Origin: Kaistella pullorum
Lineage (GTDB): Bacteria; Bacteroidota; Bacteroidia; Flavobacteriales; Weeksellaceae
NCBI RefSeq assembly: GCF_014837035.1
Contig: NZ_JACSPS010000001.1
Span: forward strand, 884,260 to 948,259
Length of the DNA: 64,000 nt
Reading direction: 5' to 3'
Shown: positions 44,086 to 53,054 of the stretch, one piece after another
Layout: the number at the start of each line of letters is the position of its first letter
Position numbering within the stretch: the stretch's first letter is position 1
Notes under the pieces: model-generated
Database searches by the model: none
What the model was told of the DNA's origin: nothing
Seen by the model: the letters and a program-made list of their open reading frames with translations, nothing else
Position numbers and translations under genes: made by a program

Positions 44086-46161
44086 TTATTCGGCTGACTT
44101 TGAATTTTTAAAGTATTCAATTCCACACGTGAGAAATGCCTTGAAATCTTCCTTAGACATATATCCACTCACCGGCGTGTTGATCACCTTTCCGTCCGGC
44201 ATCAGCAAGACATAATGCGGTTGCGAATTATTATTAAAGTTTATCTGCTGGAAAAGGCTCCATTTATCACCGATGGTTTTTATCCTTTTACGCTGACCGT
44301 TGCCCATGTCAATTGAAATCTGCTCATTTTCGGGCAGCGCTTCCTTATCATCAACATACAGTGATGCCAGCACCAGATCGTTCTGAAGAATCGGCAGGAT
44401 ATCAGGCTCACTCCACACGAACTCTTCCATCTTACGGCAGTTTTCGCAACCGTAACCGGTGAAGTCGATTAACAGTGGTTTATTTTCTTTTTTGGCAAGT
44501 TCAATGGCATCAAAATAATCGTGCGAAGGATGCATGCCCAGAATTCCGTCTTCTTCGTTGTGAAGATAACTCACATTGATCGGGGGCAAGATTCCGCTCA
44601 AATGCTGGAGTTTTGGTCGGTCACCCGGAATTAATCCCTGCAACAGATAAATGATGAAACCGATGCCGAGGAAGCCGATGATCTTGCGGGTAAGCGAAAT
44701 CTGTGGTTTTTTGTCGTCGTGAGGAAAACGAATTTTTCCAAACAGATACAGCACCAAACCGATCGCGATGAGGATCCACAGCACGATAAAAAGTTCTCTT
44801 TTGAGGAAGAATGTCTTCGAAACCAAATCTGCTTTTGATAAGAACTTCAAGGCAAGGCCAAGTTCAATAAATCCTAAAACCACTTTTACGGTGTTCATCC
44901 AACCTCCCGATTTTGGCAGATTCTGAAGTGCCTGTGGAAACAGTGCTAACAGACCAAAAACAATCGCCCAGCTAAGACCAAAACCTGCAAGTGCAAGCGT
45001 CAAAAGCATCGGAACGTCTGCCGAACCGGTTACTGCGCTGCCCAGCAAACTTCCGAGGATGGGTCCGGTACATGAAAATGACACGATTACCAATGTCAGC
45101 GCCATGAAGAAAATCCCGATGATTCCGCCCGCATCTTCTGCCTTTGATGAACGGTTTGCGATCGCACTCGGCAATGTGATGTCATAATAGCCAAAGAAAC
45201 TTCCGGCAAAAAACAGGAAGATGATGAAAAAGGCCACATTCAGCCAAACACTTGTTGAAATCTGGTTGAAAATATTACCCGCGATTCCGTCGATGATGTG
45301 GAACGGAACGCTTAACAGCACAAAAATCAACAGGATGAAAAATCCGTAGATAATCGCGTCGCGCTTTCCTTTTGATTTGTTTAAAGTTCCCTTGGTGAAA
45401 AACGAAACAGTAAGTGGAATCATCGGGAAAACGCATGGTGTAAGCAAGGCGATCAGCCCACCGATGAAACCGAGCAGAAGGTAGGTCGAGAAATTCTCCG
45501 AATTTTGTGGTGCTTCCGTCCCGCAGTTTGTCAGCGGATTCTGAAAGTCGATGGTCGCCACCTTCAGGTCTTTTTTGTTTTCCGTCACAATCTTAGAAGC
45601 AGCAACTGGAGCTTCCTCAGGTGCGGCGGTAATAGCGGAGTCAGCGGTTTGCGTCACTTCAGCCGGTACTTCTACTTCTTCGGAACTTCCTGCAGCCGCG
45701 GTAGGTTTGATGGTTTGATCAAATTCCAGCGTATTTGGCGCGAGACAGATTCGGTCATCACACGTCATGTAGGTGATTTCAGCGGTTACCGTCGCTGGCG
45801 CCGCATTATTTTTAAGCCGGAATTTTTGTTTGAATAGTGCCCGGTCGGAATAATAAACGATTTGCACCCCGAATGCTTCTGAAAACTCGTCATGCTTTTT
45901 ACCTACTTCCACCACGCCACCGATCAGTTCGATTCCCTGTTTTGAGCGTACGATCATTTCCGTTGGGATGCCGGAATCTGGCGGAAGGTCTTTGGAATAT
46001 ATCTTCCAGTTTTTGTCGATTGTTGCTGTCAGTACAGCCTCGTATTCGTTATTTGGAAGTGGATTGACGCTGTAGCTGAATTTTACCGGATTTTTTATTT
46101 GAGCCGCGAAAACCTGTGAGAGAAATAGTAAAGAGAGAACTAAGAAATGCTTTAATTTCAT
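44086..46161 (-). CDS. dsbD: thiol:disulfide interchange protein DsbD
   Basis: A 691-residue inner-membrane protein that carries electrons from cytosolic thioredoxin to the periplasm. After a signal peptide (ending FLSQVFAAQ) comes a periplasmic DsbD-N domain with its Cys pair in TCDDRICLAP. A low-complexity linker rich in Ala, Val and Glu (about 150-200) leads to the eight-segment membrane domain with Cys in TPCVFPMIPLTV and FSCTGPILGSLLG. The C-terminal thioredoxin-like domain has GYGCENCRKME. All three Cys pairs are present. It is followed upstream on the same strand by tilS with a 34-base gap. Confidence 0.92.
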   Translation of the reverse strand: MKLKHFLVLSLLFLSQVFAAQIKNPVKFSYSVNPLPNNEYEAVLTATIDKNWKIYSKDLPPDSGIPTEMIVRSKQGIELIGGVVEVGKKHDEFSEAFGVQIVYYSDRALFKQKFRLKNNAAPATVTAEITYMTCDDRICLAPNTLEFDQTIKPTAAAGSSEEVEVPAEVTQTADSAITAAPEEAPVAASKIVTENKKDLKVATIDFQNPLTNCGTEAPQNSENFSTYLLLGFIGGLIALLTPCVFPMIPLTVSFFTKGTLNKSKGKRDAIIYGFFILLIFVLLSVPFHIIDGIAGNIFNQISTSVWLNVAFFIIFLFFAGSFFGYYDITLPSAIANRSSKAEDAGGIIGIFFMALTLVIVSFSCTGPILGSLLGSAVTGSADVPMLLTLALAGFGLSWAIVFGLLALFPQALQNLPKSGGWMNTVKVVLGFIELGLALKFLSKADLVSKTFFLKRELFIVLWILIAIGLVLYLFGKIRFPHDDKKPQISLTRKIIGFLGIGFIIYLLQGLIPGDRPKLQHLSGILPPINVSYLHNEEDGILGMHPSHDYFDAIELAKKENKPLLIDFTGYGCENCRKMEEFVWSEPDILPILQNDLVLASLYVDDKEALPENEQISIDMGNGQRKRIKTIGDKWSLFQQINFNNNSQPHYVLLMPDGKVINTPVSGYMSKEDFKAFLTCGIEYFKNSKSAE

Positions 46162-46195
46162 TATAAATATCGCTTTTGTGCGGCTGAAATGCCTG

Positions 46196-47500
46196 CTATA
46201 GTGTAATCAGAATTTTATTTTGGCAGTCTTCACCTGCGGCGAAACGCCGGTCTTGCCGAAGCGGAACAATGCCTAAAACATTGTTGTTACCGTCTGTGAG
46301 GAGCCAAATATTTTGCTGCGCAAAGGTAGGCAATTTTTCGTCCTTAAAAAACTTGGCAACGGTCTTGCGGCCGCTCATCCCGACCGGACAAATTAGGTCT
46401 CCAGATGCTTTTTTCCGGAGTTTGAGCGGAAAACTGATCTTTGAAACATCGATTTCCCACTGTGTTTTTTTAGAAGTCTTTTGCTTGTTGATTATTTGCT
46501 TCAAATTTATACAGCGGTTTTCGGGTAAAGATTCAGCGACGGTAATCTCCTCGTTTTTCAAATCTGATTCTAAAGGATTTTGATCTTTGATGATTAAAAA
46601 ATCCCGGTCAACTTCAAGTATAAACGTTGGCGAACGGAAGATCTTACCTTTTGGTGCGGCAAGAATTTTTTTGATTTCTTTGACGGCTTCAAATCCGTAT
46701 TTCCGAAGGATTTCAAAATGTACAAAATCGCTTTGTTGTCCTAATTTTTGCTTGTCGACCAAGACGGATCCGTCACGGTGTGTGATCAGTTTGCTTTCAA
46801 TTGCAAGGATTTGTTGTGCAACAAAATCGTTGGTTTGGTTCAGAAACCCAAGGCTTTTAGAGAAATTCTGAAGAAAATTCGGGTTCATCTTATTAAGTGC
46901 AGGCACGATTTCGTTTCGGATAAAATTTCGCTGATAGTCGTTTTTTTTGTTAGACAAGTCCTCGCGAAATGTGACATTTTCCACCTTTGCAAATTCGTAG
47001 ATTTCCTCTTTTTTAAATAAAAGTAAAGGTCTGATAACTCCGTTTTTGTTCGCCGGAATGGCCGAAAGTCCCTGCAGACCGGCCGCGCGGCTAAGATTAA
47101 TGACAAAAGTTTCAAGCTGGTCATTCAGGTGATGCGCGGTTACAAGGTAATTGAACCCGTTGGAATCCTTAATTTCCTTAAAAAAGCGATACCGTAGATC
47201 TCTGGCCCAAACCTGAATGGAACCTTCGGGTTTTTCGTCCTTTACTGAGACTTCATACACGTGCAGCGGAATTTCATTTAAGGTGCAAAACTCTTCAACC
47301 AACCTTTGATCAGCATCAGAATCTTCACCACGCAATTTATAGTTGACATGCGCTGCATGAAACTTCAGACCTGCTTTCAGAAACAGGTTTAGAAGCACCA
47401 TCGAATCGGCGCCACCACTTACCGCCAATAGGTAAGTGGAATTTTCAGCATCTGCTGCAAGTTGATTCAATTTCTCGCGGAAAGTGGCTTCAGTAAGCAA
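46196..47500 (-). CDS. tilS: tRNA(Ile)-lysidine synthase
   Basis: A 434-residue ATP-dependent enzyme that changes C34 of tRNA-Ile(CAU) to lysidine. The PP-loop LLAVSGGADSMVLL (about 24-37) is intact, and VTAHHLNDQLETFVINLSRAAGLQGL, RPLLLFKKEEI and RNFIRNEIVPAL are conserved blocks. The C-terminal TilS domain includes CPVGMSGRKTVAKFFKDEKLP. The only fitting start is a TTG at 47500. A -7 box lies at 47519-47526. It is upstream of dsbD on the same strand, so both may be cotranscribed. Confidence 0.93.
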   Translation of the reverse strand: MLTEATFREKLNQLAADAENSTYLLAVSGGADSMVLLNLFLKAGLKFHAAHVNYKLRGEDSDADQRLVEEFCTLNEIPLHVYEVSVKDEKPEGSIQVWARDLRYRFFKEIKDSNGFNYLVTAHHLNDQLETFVINLSRAAGLQGLSAIPANKNGVIRPLLLFKKEEIYEFAKVENVTFREDLSNKKNDYQRNFIRNEIVPALNKMNPNFLQNFSKSLGFLNQTNDFVAQQILAIESKLITHRDGSVLVDKQKLGQQSDFVHFEILRKYGFEAVKEIKKILAAPKGKIFRSPTFILEVDRDFLIIKDQNPLESDLKNEEITVAESLPENRCINLKQIINKQKTSKKTQWEIDVSKISFPLKLRKKASGDLICPVGMSGRKTVAKFFKDEKLPTFAQQNIWLLTDGNNNVLGIVPLRQDRRFAAGEDCQNKILITL

Positions 47501-47518
47501 TTTTTAAGGAATATTTAG

Positions 47519-47526
47519 CAAAGATA
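47519..47526 (-). promoter_or_regulatory. -7 box of tilS
   Basis: On the minus strand TATCTTTG, 18 bases before the TTG start codon. It is 25 bases away from the -7 box of the divergent OmpA gene. Confidence 0.5.
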
Positions 47527-47551
47527 ATTCTTCCGTTTAAAATGAAATCTC

Positions 47552-47559
47552 TACTTTTG
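47552..47559 (+). promoter_or_regulatory. -7 box of the OmpA lipoprotein gene
   Basis: TACTTTTG fits TAnnTTTG and lies 20 bases before the start codon; the -33 box is not clear. Confidence 0.5.
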
Positions 47560-47579
47560 AAACAACTAAAAATATACTT

Positions 47580-48413
47580 ATGAGAACAGGAAAAATTTTT
47601 GCGATCGTGATGATGGCTCTCACGCTGACATCATGTGTAAGCAGGAAGCAGTTTGACGCATTAAACGAAAATTACAACCAATGTATCACAAATATCGGTG
47701 AAAGACAGCGTGAAATTCAGGACCTTAAATCATTGAATTCGGGTTTGACAAGTGAAAACAACCTGTTGAAAAGCCAAAACGAAGCCCTTAAATCTTCGTT
47801 GGATGCGTGTCTGTCTAATACCGGCAAAGGTTCCGCAAATATTGATAAGCTGATTGGCGAGATCAATGCCTCAAACAAATACATCAAACAACTCATCTCT
47901 ACCAACGCGAAAAACGACAGCCTAAACCTTGCGCTGTCTAACAAACTTAAGCGTTCTCTTGATAACATTGCAGATAACGATGTTCAGGTAAAAGTGCTGA
48001 AAGGCGTGGTGATGATCTCACTTAGCGACAAAATGCTTTACAGAACCGGAGATTATAATGTTTTGCCGGCTGCGCAGGATGTTTTGGGCAAAGTAGCACA
48101 GGTGATCAATGATTACGATACTTATTCTGTACTGATCGAAGGTAACACAGACAATGTGCCGCTTAATTCTTCCACTCTGCCGAAAGACAACTGGGATCTG
48201 TCTGCGCTTAGAGCAACTTCTATGGCCAAAATCCTTCAGACAAAATTTGGCGTGAATCCTGCGAGAATCACTGCAGGTGGACGCAGCGAATACAACCCTA
48301 AAACCACCAACGCTTCTGTAAGCGGAAGAGCGGAAAACAGAAGAACTGAAATCATCATCATGCCGAAACTTGATGAATTCATGAAACTGATGGACATCGC
48401 ACCGGTGAAATAA
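47580..48413 (+). CDS. OmpA-family peptidoglycan-binding lipoprotein
   Basis: A 277-residue protein with a lipoprotein signal (Cys19 in LTLTSCVSRK). Residues about 25-130 form a coiled coil (FDALNENYNQCITNIGERQREIQDLKSLNS). The C-terminal OmpA domain has LYRTGDYNVLPAAQDVLGKVA, VLIEGNTDNVPL, WDLSALRATSMAKIL and RITAGGRSEYNP...GRAENRRTEIII, which bind diaminopimelate in peptidoglycan. The coiled-coil form resembles MotB-like or YiaD-like cell-wall tethers. It probably links the outer membrane to the wall. Confidence 0.9.
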   Translation: MRTGKIFAIVMMALTLTSCVSRKQFDALNENYNQCITNIGERQREIQDLKSLNSGLTSENNLLKSQNEALKSSLDACLSNTGKGSANIDKLIGEINASNKYIKQLISTNAKNDSLNLALSNKLKRSLDNIADNDVQVKVLKGVVMISLSDKMLYRTGDYNVLPAAQDVLGKVAQVINDYDTYSVLIEGNTDNVPLNSSTLPKDNWDLSALRATSMAKILQTKFGVNPARITAGGRSEYNPKTTNASVSGRAENRRTEIIIMPKLDEFMKLMDIAPVK

Positions 48414-48432
48414 TCGGGATTCAAAAGAACAA

Positions 48433-48468
48433 AAACGTCGCGCGGGTGAGTCCGGGCGGCGTTTTTTG
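48433..48468 (+). terminator. terminator of the OmpA lipoprotein gene
   Basis: AAAACGTCGC pairs with GCGGCGTTTT (one T-G pair), with an inner CGG/CCG stem, followed by T residues. Confidence 0.75.
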
Positions 48469-48503
48469 TTTTTAAAGCTTTAAATTTGAAAAAAATAGAA
48501 TGA

Positions 48504-49151
48504 ATGAGTTTTTTTGAAGAAAACTGTCCTGAGATGGACCGCTATTTAGAAATCCATGCTTCCCGGGAACCCGAAATCATGAAAAGGCTGCGCCAGGAAA
48601 CATACCGCAAAACTACGCAGCCACATATGATCTCCGGTTATCAGCAAGGTAGGCTGCTCACGATAATTTCGAAGATGATGCGTCCGAAAAAGGTTTTAGA
48701 GATCGGTACTTTTACCGGTTACGCCACGCTTTGCCTTGCTGAAGGTCTGCACAAAGACGGAAAAATAATCACACTTGATGTAAACGAAGAATTAGAATAC
48801 CTGCCACGAAAATATTTTAACGAAAGTGAATTTTCAGCACAGATTGATTTCCGCATTCAGGACGCCAAAGATTTCCTTAAAGAAACCGATATGGTTTTCG
48901 ATCTGGTATTCATTGACGCAGACAAGGAAAACTATGTAGAATATTTTAATCTGATCAAGCCAAAGTTGCGTTCCGGCTCGGTGGTGCTTTTTGACAATGT
49001 ACTATGGTACGGGAAAGTACTTGATGAGAGCCCAAAACAGAAATCAACACAAAAAATTAAAGAACTCAACGATTTGGTTGCGGCTCATGACGATTTCGAA
49101 AATCTTATTTTACCTTTGCGTGACGGGGTAAATTTAATCCGGAAAATATAA
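48504..49151 (+). CDS. SAM-dependent O-methyltransferase (catechol/caffeoyl-CoA type)
   Basis: A 215-residue cytosolic protein of the Methyltransf_3 family. The SAM-binding motif VLEIGTFTGYATLCLAEGL (about residues 65-83), LVFIDADKENYVEYFNLIKPKLRSG with a metal-binding Asp, and VVLFDNVLWYGKV are conserved. Family members methylate catechols and similar small hydroxylated compounds with Mg2+. The substrate is unknown. It lies 9 bases before the NlpC/P60 gene and starts a run of four genes ending with waaA. Confidence 0.88.
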   Translation: MSFFEENCPEMDRYLEIHASREPEIMKRLRQETYRKTTQPHMISGYQQGRLLTIISKMMRPKKVLEIGTFTGYATLCLAEGLHKDGKIITLDVNEELEYLPRKYFNESEFSAQIDFRIQDAKDFLKETDMVFDLVFIDADKENYVEYFNLIKPKLRSGSVVLFDNVLWYGKVLDESPKQKSTQKIKELNDLVAAHDDFENLILPLRDGVNLIRKI

Positions 49152-49160
49152 GTTCTGCCT

Positions 49161-49868
49161 ATGAAAAGAGCGGTTTGCAACGTTTCAGTAGCGCCTTTGC
49201 GCGGAGAAAATTCGCATCAGTCGGAGATGGTTTCTCAGCTGCTGTACGGAGAAAACGTTGAGATTTTAGAAACGCTGGGCGGTTTTTCAAAAATCCGGAT
49301 GGATTTTGATCAGTATGAAGGTTGGGTAGATTCTAAGCAAATTAATACGTTCGATTCTGGAGATTCAAATAGCATAATAATTACTGATAATTTTATTTCA
49401 ACAGAACTTCCCGAAGGTAAGATTCTGTTATCTGCAGGAAGTGAAGTTGATGTAAAATATTTATCGCATGCTCAAAATACGGTATCCTCAATAAGCGAAA
49501 CTGCCTTGTCATTTTTGAATGTGCCGTATCTGTGGAGTGGTAGAAGCTATTTCGGTATAGATTGTAGCGGATTTACACAAATCGTATATAAAATTCACGG
49601 TTGCAAGCTTCCGCGCGATGCGTATCAGCAGGCTGAGATTGGCAGTGTGCTTGATTTTATTGAAGAAAGTGAGCCCGGCGATTTGGCATTTTTTGATGAC
49701 CAGGAAGGTAAAATCACGCATGTAGGGATGATGCTCGAAGACCAGAAAATCATCCATGCCTATGGAAAGGTACGCATCGATACGCTGGATTCTCTTGGGA
49801 TATTCAATAAAGACCTTAACAGGCACACCCACAAACTGCGCTTCGTGAAAAGAATGCAGCGCGATTAA
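49161..49868 (+). CDS. NlpC/P60 (C40) family peptidase with SH3-like N-terminus
   Basis: A 235-residue protein. The first half looks like SH3b cell-wall-binding folds (SVAPLRGENSHQSEMVSQLLYGE, FSKIRMDFDQYEGWVDSKQ), as in dipeptidyl-peptidase VI/YkfC-type enzymes. The C-terminal NlpC/P60 domain has the catalytic Cys in FGIDCSGFTQ, His in KITHVGMML and the polar third residue in IIHAYGKVR. No signal peptide is seen, so it may act in the cytosol on imported muropeptides (gamma-D-glutamyl-diaminopimelate bonds), as YkfC does. Gaps to neighbours are 9 and 12 bases. Confidence 0.88.
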   Translation: MKRAVCNVSVAPLRGENSHQSEMVSQLLYGENVEILETLGGFSKIRMDFDQYEGWVDSKQINTFDSGDSNSIIITDNFISTELPEGKILLSAGSEVDVKYLSHAQNTVSSISETALSFLNVPYLWSGRSYFGIDCSGFTQIVYKIHGCKLPRDAYQQAEIGSVLDFIEESEPGDLAFFDDQEGKITHVGMMLEDQKIIHAYGKVRIDTLDSLGIFNKDLNRHTHKLRFVKRMQRD

Positions 49869-49880
49869 AAAATAATAGCA

Positions 49881-50351
49881 GTGAAATATGTTTCTCTCAT
49901 TTTACGCATTATTTCATTTATAATCCTGATCGGCGTCTGGGCTTACACCGCCTTGAATTTTGAGCATTTGCCAGATCAGATTCCTGTTCATTACGATTTT
50001 TCAGGTTCTCCGGACCGATATGGTTCGCGCCACTCAATTTGGTTACTTTTATCGATTAATACTGCCGTTTTTATCTTCCTGAATTATCTGTTCCGAAACA
50101 CCGATTCAGGTTTGCTTAATATTCCGGATAATATCCGCCAGAATAAACCTTTAACTCAGTTGATTGTCTGCATTTTAATGATTTTGGTGGTTACGCTTTT
50201 CGCGATAATTGCATTTGAAAGTATTCAGGCCGGCCTGGGAAATGCTGAAGGGTTAAGTTCTGCGATCAGTTATCTGCTCGGATTTTGCCTCGTGCTTGTT
50301 GTGGCAATCTTAATTTATTCGGCAAGGATCAGTAAAAACCAAGCTGGTTAA
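49881..50351 (+). CDS. DUF1648 membrane protein
   Basis: A 156-residue protein with four membrane segments (about residues 5-25, 52-70, 89-111 and 126-146). The segment FEHLPDQIPVHYDFSGSPDRYGSR after the first helix is the hallmark of DUF1648 (PF07853), found alone or in SdpI-like immunity and signalling proteins. No toxin partner is nearby, so a SdpI role is not supported. The start is a GTG at 49881. It is within the tight gene run leading to waaA. Confidence 0.8.
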   Translation: MKYVSLILRIISFIILIGVWAYTALNFEHLPDQIPVHYDFSGSPDRYGSRHSIWLLLSINTAVFIFLNYLFRNTDSGLLNIPDNIRQNKPLTQLIVCILMILVVTLFAIIAFESIQAGLGNAEGLSSAISYLLGFCLVLVVAILIYSARISKNQAG

Positions 50352-50369
50352 CTTTTAAAGAAAATACTG

Positions 50370-51605
50370 TTGAAAACCATCTACAACATATTCGTAAGTC
50401 TGCTGATAACCGCCATGAAGATTGGCGCGGTTTTCAACTATAAACTCAAGAAAGGTCTGGCCGGCAGAAGACAGAGCTGTGATGTGGTGCAAAATGTTTT
50501 TTCGCCGCAAGACCGCGTGATCTGGATGCATGCTGCCAGCCTCGGCGAATATGAGCAGGGTTTGCCGGTTCTTGAAAGATTAAAAACAGAATTTCCCGAA
50601 CACAAGATTTTAGTTACATTTTTTTCGCCCTCTGGTTATGATAATGTCATTCGGAAAAACCACTTTGCTGATGCTGTATGTTATCTGCCGTTCGATACAG
50701 ATAAGTGGGTGAGCGAATTTGTGAATAATTTTACACCCGAAATTTTCATTACCGTAAAATACGAGTACTGGTACAATCTTCTCGATATTTTAAAGAAACG
50801 TAACGTAAAAATTTACGTGATTTCCGCGCTGTTTTACGAAACACAGGTCTTCTTCAAAGCCTATGGGAAATGGTTTGTTCGTCAGCTCAAAAACAATGTC
50901 GACTGGTTTTTTCATCAGACTCCGCAGTCTACTGCTCTCGCGAAAGGACTTGGCCTGAAAAACTCTTCAACAGCCGGCGACACACGCTTTGACAGGGTGA
51001 AGAAATTGCGTGGCCAGGATAATTTTGTGGATTGTATCGATGATTTTATACAAAGCCGGAAAGTGGTTGTCTTCGGAAGCTCGTGGGAATCTGAGGAAAG
51101 GCTGGTAGAACTTTTGATTTCAAAAAACCGCGAGGTGAAAATCATCATTGCGCCGCATGACCTGAAACGTGTGCCCGCGATCCGCCAACTATTTCCATCG
51201 GCGGTTCTCTATTCGGAATTTGAAAATTCCACACTTGCACAATTTACCAATGCTCAGATTTTAATAATAGATTGCATCGGACTGCTTCAAAAACTTTACT
51301 CCTACGCAGATGTAGCGGTAGTTGGCGGTGGTTTTCACACCAAAGGTCTGCACAACATCCTGGAGGCTGCAGCTTTTGGCGTTCCCGTGCTGTTTGGCGA
51401 CCAGTTCCGCAAAAATCCTGAGGCCGATGGTTTGATTGCAATCTCCGGTGCAAAATGTTTCGAAGATGAATTCTTTGCAGCGCCGTATTTGCTCGAACTT
51501 CTTCGGAATGATGAACTTAGGCGACAAATCGGCGAGAACGCGCGGCGTTTCATAGATTCACAACCGAATGCCACACAAGCTATTTTGTCGAAAATCTTAT
51601 CTTAA
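50370..51605 (+). CDS. waaA: 3-deoxy-D-manno-octulosonic acid (Kdo) transferase
   Basis: A 411-residue enzyme that adds Kdo to lipid A precursor at the inner membrane. A short N-terminal hydrophobic segment is followed by WMHAASLGEYEQGLPVLERL, VTFFSPSGYDN, YLPFDTDKWV, and ITVKYEYWYNLL. The C-terminal nucleotide-sugar-binding half has VVFGSSWESEE, IIAPHDLKR, and YSYADVAVVGGGFHTKGLHNILEAAAFGVPVLFG. The start is a TTG at 50370, giving MKTIYNIFVSLLIT. Its last 9 bases overlap the end of the convergent gene. Confidence 0.94.
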   Translation: MKTIYNIFVSLLITAMKIGAVFNYKLKKGLAGRRQSCDVVQNVFSPQDRVIWMHAASLGEYEQGLPVLERLKTEFPEHKILVTFFSPSGYDNVIRKNHFADAVCYLPFDTDKWVSEFVNNFTPEIFITVKYEYWYNLLDILKKRNVKIYVISALFYETQVFFKAYGKWFVRQLKNNVDWFFHQTPQSTALAKGLGLKNSSTAGDTRFDRVKKLRGQDNFVDCIDDFIQSRKVVVFGSSWESEERLVELLISKNREVKIIIAPHDLKRVPAIRQLFPSAVLYSEFENSTLAQFTNAQILIIDCIGLLQKLYSYADVAVVGGGFHTKGLHNILEAAAFGVPVLFGDQFRKNPEADGLIAISGAKCFEDEFFAAPYLLELLRNDELRRQIGENARRFIDSQPNATQAILSKILS

Positions 51606-52208
51606 AAATCCGTCGCTTTTCAGATCTTTCAGAATAATGGCAATATGTTCGGGGATGTTTTCCGGATGCAACCAGTTTAAATCGAGGCCGTGCTGCAAGG
51701 CGAGCTGCGCAAGTTCAGTGTTTTTGAGGATCGATTCGTGGAGATTTTCAAAGTATACGTTCAGTTCTATAAAATAATCTGAATCCAGTTTTTGGGTGAG
51801 TACCAGCGTCCTGAAAATTTTATTAAGCAGATAAATATAAAGCTTGTAGCCATCGCGGAAGTGCGTGGCGAGCGCTAAAATCTCATTGATTAGGAGCAGA
51901 TTCAACGAAACCTCGCCGAATTTGTCCGAAGTTATCTTTACGTGTTCGGTGATTTTTGCGCTGATTTTGCGGATTAGCCGCAGAAAATGTTTGGCATTCT
52001 TTATATAATTTGACGCCGCTGCGACCTCTTCCTTTACTGAATCTTCCAGTTGCGCCCGTTTCTCATCCTGAGTTTCGGGATCGATGAGTTCAAAATATAA
52101 TTTTTCGGAAAGAATTCTGTCCTTTTTCAGTAAGCGTATGATCAGCCTGTCTTTTTCAACCGACGAAAACGCGCTTATGGCCTGCTTAAATTCTTTTGAG
52201 TACTCCAT
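51597..52208 (-). CDS. conserved hypothetical helical protein
   Basis: A 203-residue, mostly alpha-helical, cytosolic protein with charged helices (KEFKQAISAFSSVEKDRLIIRLLKKDR, KEEVAAASNYIKNAKHFLRLIRKI) and a C-terminal LQHGLDLNWLHPENIPEHIAIILKDL. I do not recognise a family. Its ATG shares the A with the TGA stop of the glycosyltransferase gene (TGATG), so the two are translationally coupled. A function tied to the glycosyltransferase is only a guess. Confidence 0.72.
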   Translation of the reverse strand: MEYSKEFKQAISAFSSVEKDRLIIRLLKKDRILSEKLYFELIDPETQDEKRAQLEDSVKEEVAAASNYIKNAKHFLRLIRKISAKITEHVKITSDKFGEVSLNLLLINEILALATHFRDGYKLYIYLLNKIFRTLVLTQKLDSDYFIELNVYFENLHESILKNTELAQLALQHGLDLNWLHPENIPEHIAIILKDLKSDGFLR

Positions 52209-52960
52209 CAGTTAAAAAATTTAGAATATTTCAGGAAACCGTTCAGCGCCCATTGTGCGGTGTAAAACCCCGATTTTAAAGTGTTGAATCTCATATGGTC
52301 TCTGTAAACCAAATATTGGTCTTTGATGATCGATGATTTCCGCCGCGAGATTCCGTTGCTGTGCATCCGGTATTTTGCCATGGTTTTGTTTAATGGTTTG
52401 GCTGTCGGGATTTTTTTCAAAAGATTAAGCCACATTACGTGGTCTTCGCGCTTGCTGCCGTTTGGGAAATATTCAATACCGACACGACGCGAATCATACA
52501 TTGAACTTAAAAGTGAAAGTCTGCAAGTCTTCAGCAAACTGTGAAAATCAACTTCTTTGTCCGCTTTGAAATCAGCGAGGATGGGTGTTAGATTTTCTTC
52601 ACACCGCGCGTAATTCGAATAGGCCAGTTCTGCGTTTTCCTGTTTTAAAAACTGCACCATTTCCAGCAGAAAATTGGGTTCCCAGAAATCATCTGAATCC
52701 AGAAAAGTGATATAGCGGCCCGTTGCTTTTGAAAGTGAAATATTCCGGGCATGACCGGCGCCACCGTTAGTTTCAGAGAAAGTCAGTTTGATACGCGGGT
52801 CTTTACATTTACGAAGAATTGCCACCGAATCATCGCTGGAGGCGTCATCGGTAATCAGCCATTCAAAATCGGTGAAGGTCTGGTTCAGGACACAGCCGAT
52901 TGTTTGCTTTAAGAATTTTGAAGAATTGTAAACGGGCGTGATGATTGAAACTTCCGGCAT
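52208..52960 (-). CDS. family 2 glycosyltransferase
   Basis: A 250-residue protein with the GT-A fold signature: SIITPVYNSSKFLKQTI at the start, ITDDASSDDS for nucleotide binding, GAGHARNISLSKATGRYITFLDSDD with the DxD-like metal site, and KREDHVMWLNLLKK with the acidic catalytic-base region. The last segment (YRDHMRFNTLKSGFYTAQWALNGFLKY) resembles C-terminal helices of surface-glycan transferases. It probably adds a sugar to LPS or another surface glycan; the convergent neighbour waaA is also an LPS gene. Donor and acceptor are unknown. Confidence 0.88.
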   Translation of the reverse strand: MPEVSIITPVYNSSKFLKQTIGCVLNQTFTDFEWLITDDASSDDSVAILRKCKDPRIKLTFSETNGGAGHARNISLSKATGRYITFLDSDDFWEPNFLLEMVQFLKQENAELAYSNYARCEENLTPILADFKADKEVDFHSLLKTCRLSLLSSMYDSRRVGIEYFPNGSKREDHVMWLNLLKKIPTAKPLNKTMAKYRMHSNGISRRKSSIIKDQYLVYRDHMRFNTLKSGFYTAQWALNGFLKYSKFFN

Positions 52961-52975
52961 CTAATTATGTTTGGA

Positions 52976-52983
52976 CAAAGATA
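52976..52983 (-). promoter_or_regulatory. -7 box of the glycosyltransferase gene
   Basis: On the minus strand TATCTTTG, 15 bases before the start codon; no -33 TTG at normal distance. Confidence 0.5.
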
Positions 52984-53054
52984 TCAATATCGCGTAAGTA
53001 TTGCTGGCATAATACTTGGAAACCTTTTTTGATAATCCACAAAATCAAAATGTC

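Noticed and set aside
49881..50351. SdpI-type immunity protein
   Set aside because: DUF1648 is shared with SdpI, but no toxin gene or regulator is nearby and the protein is shorter; a general DUF1648 call is safer.
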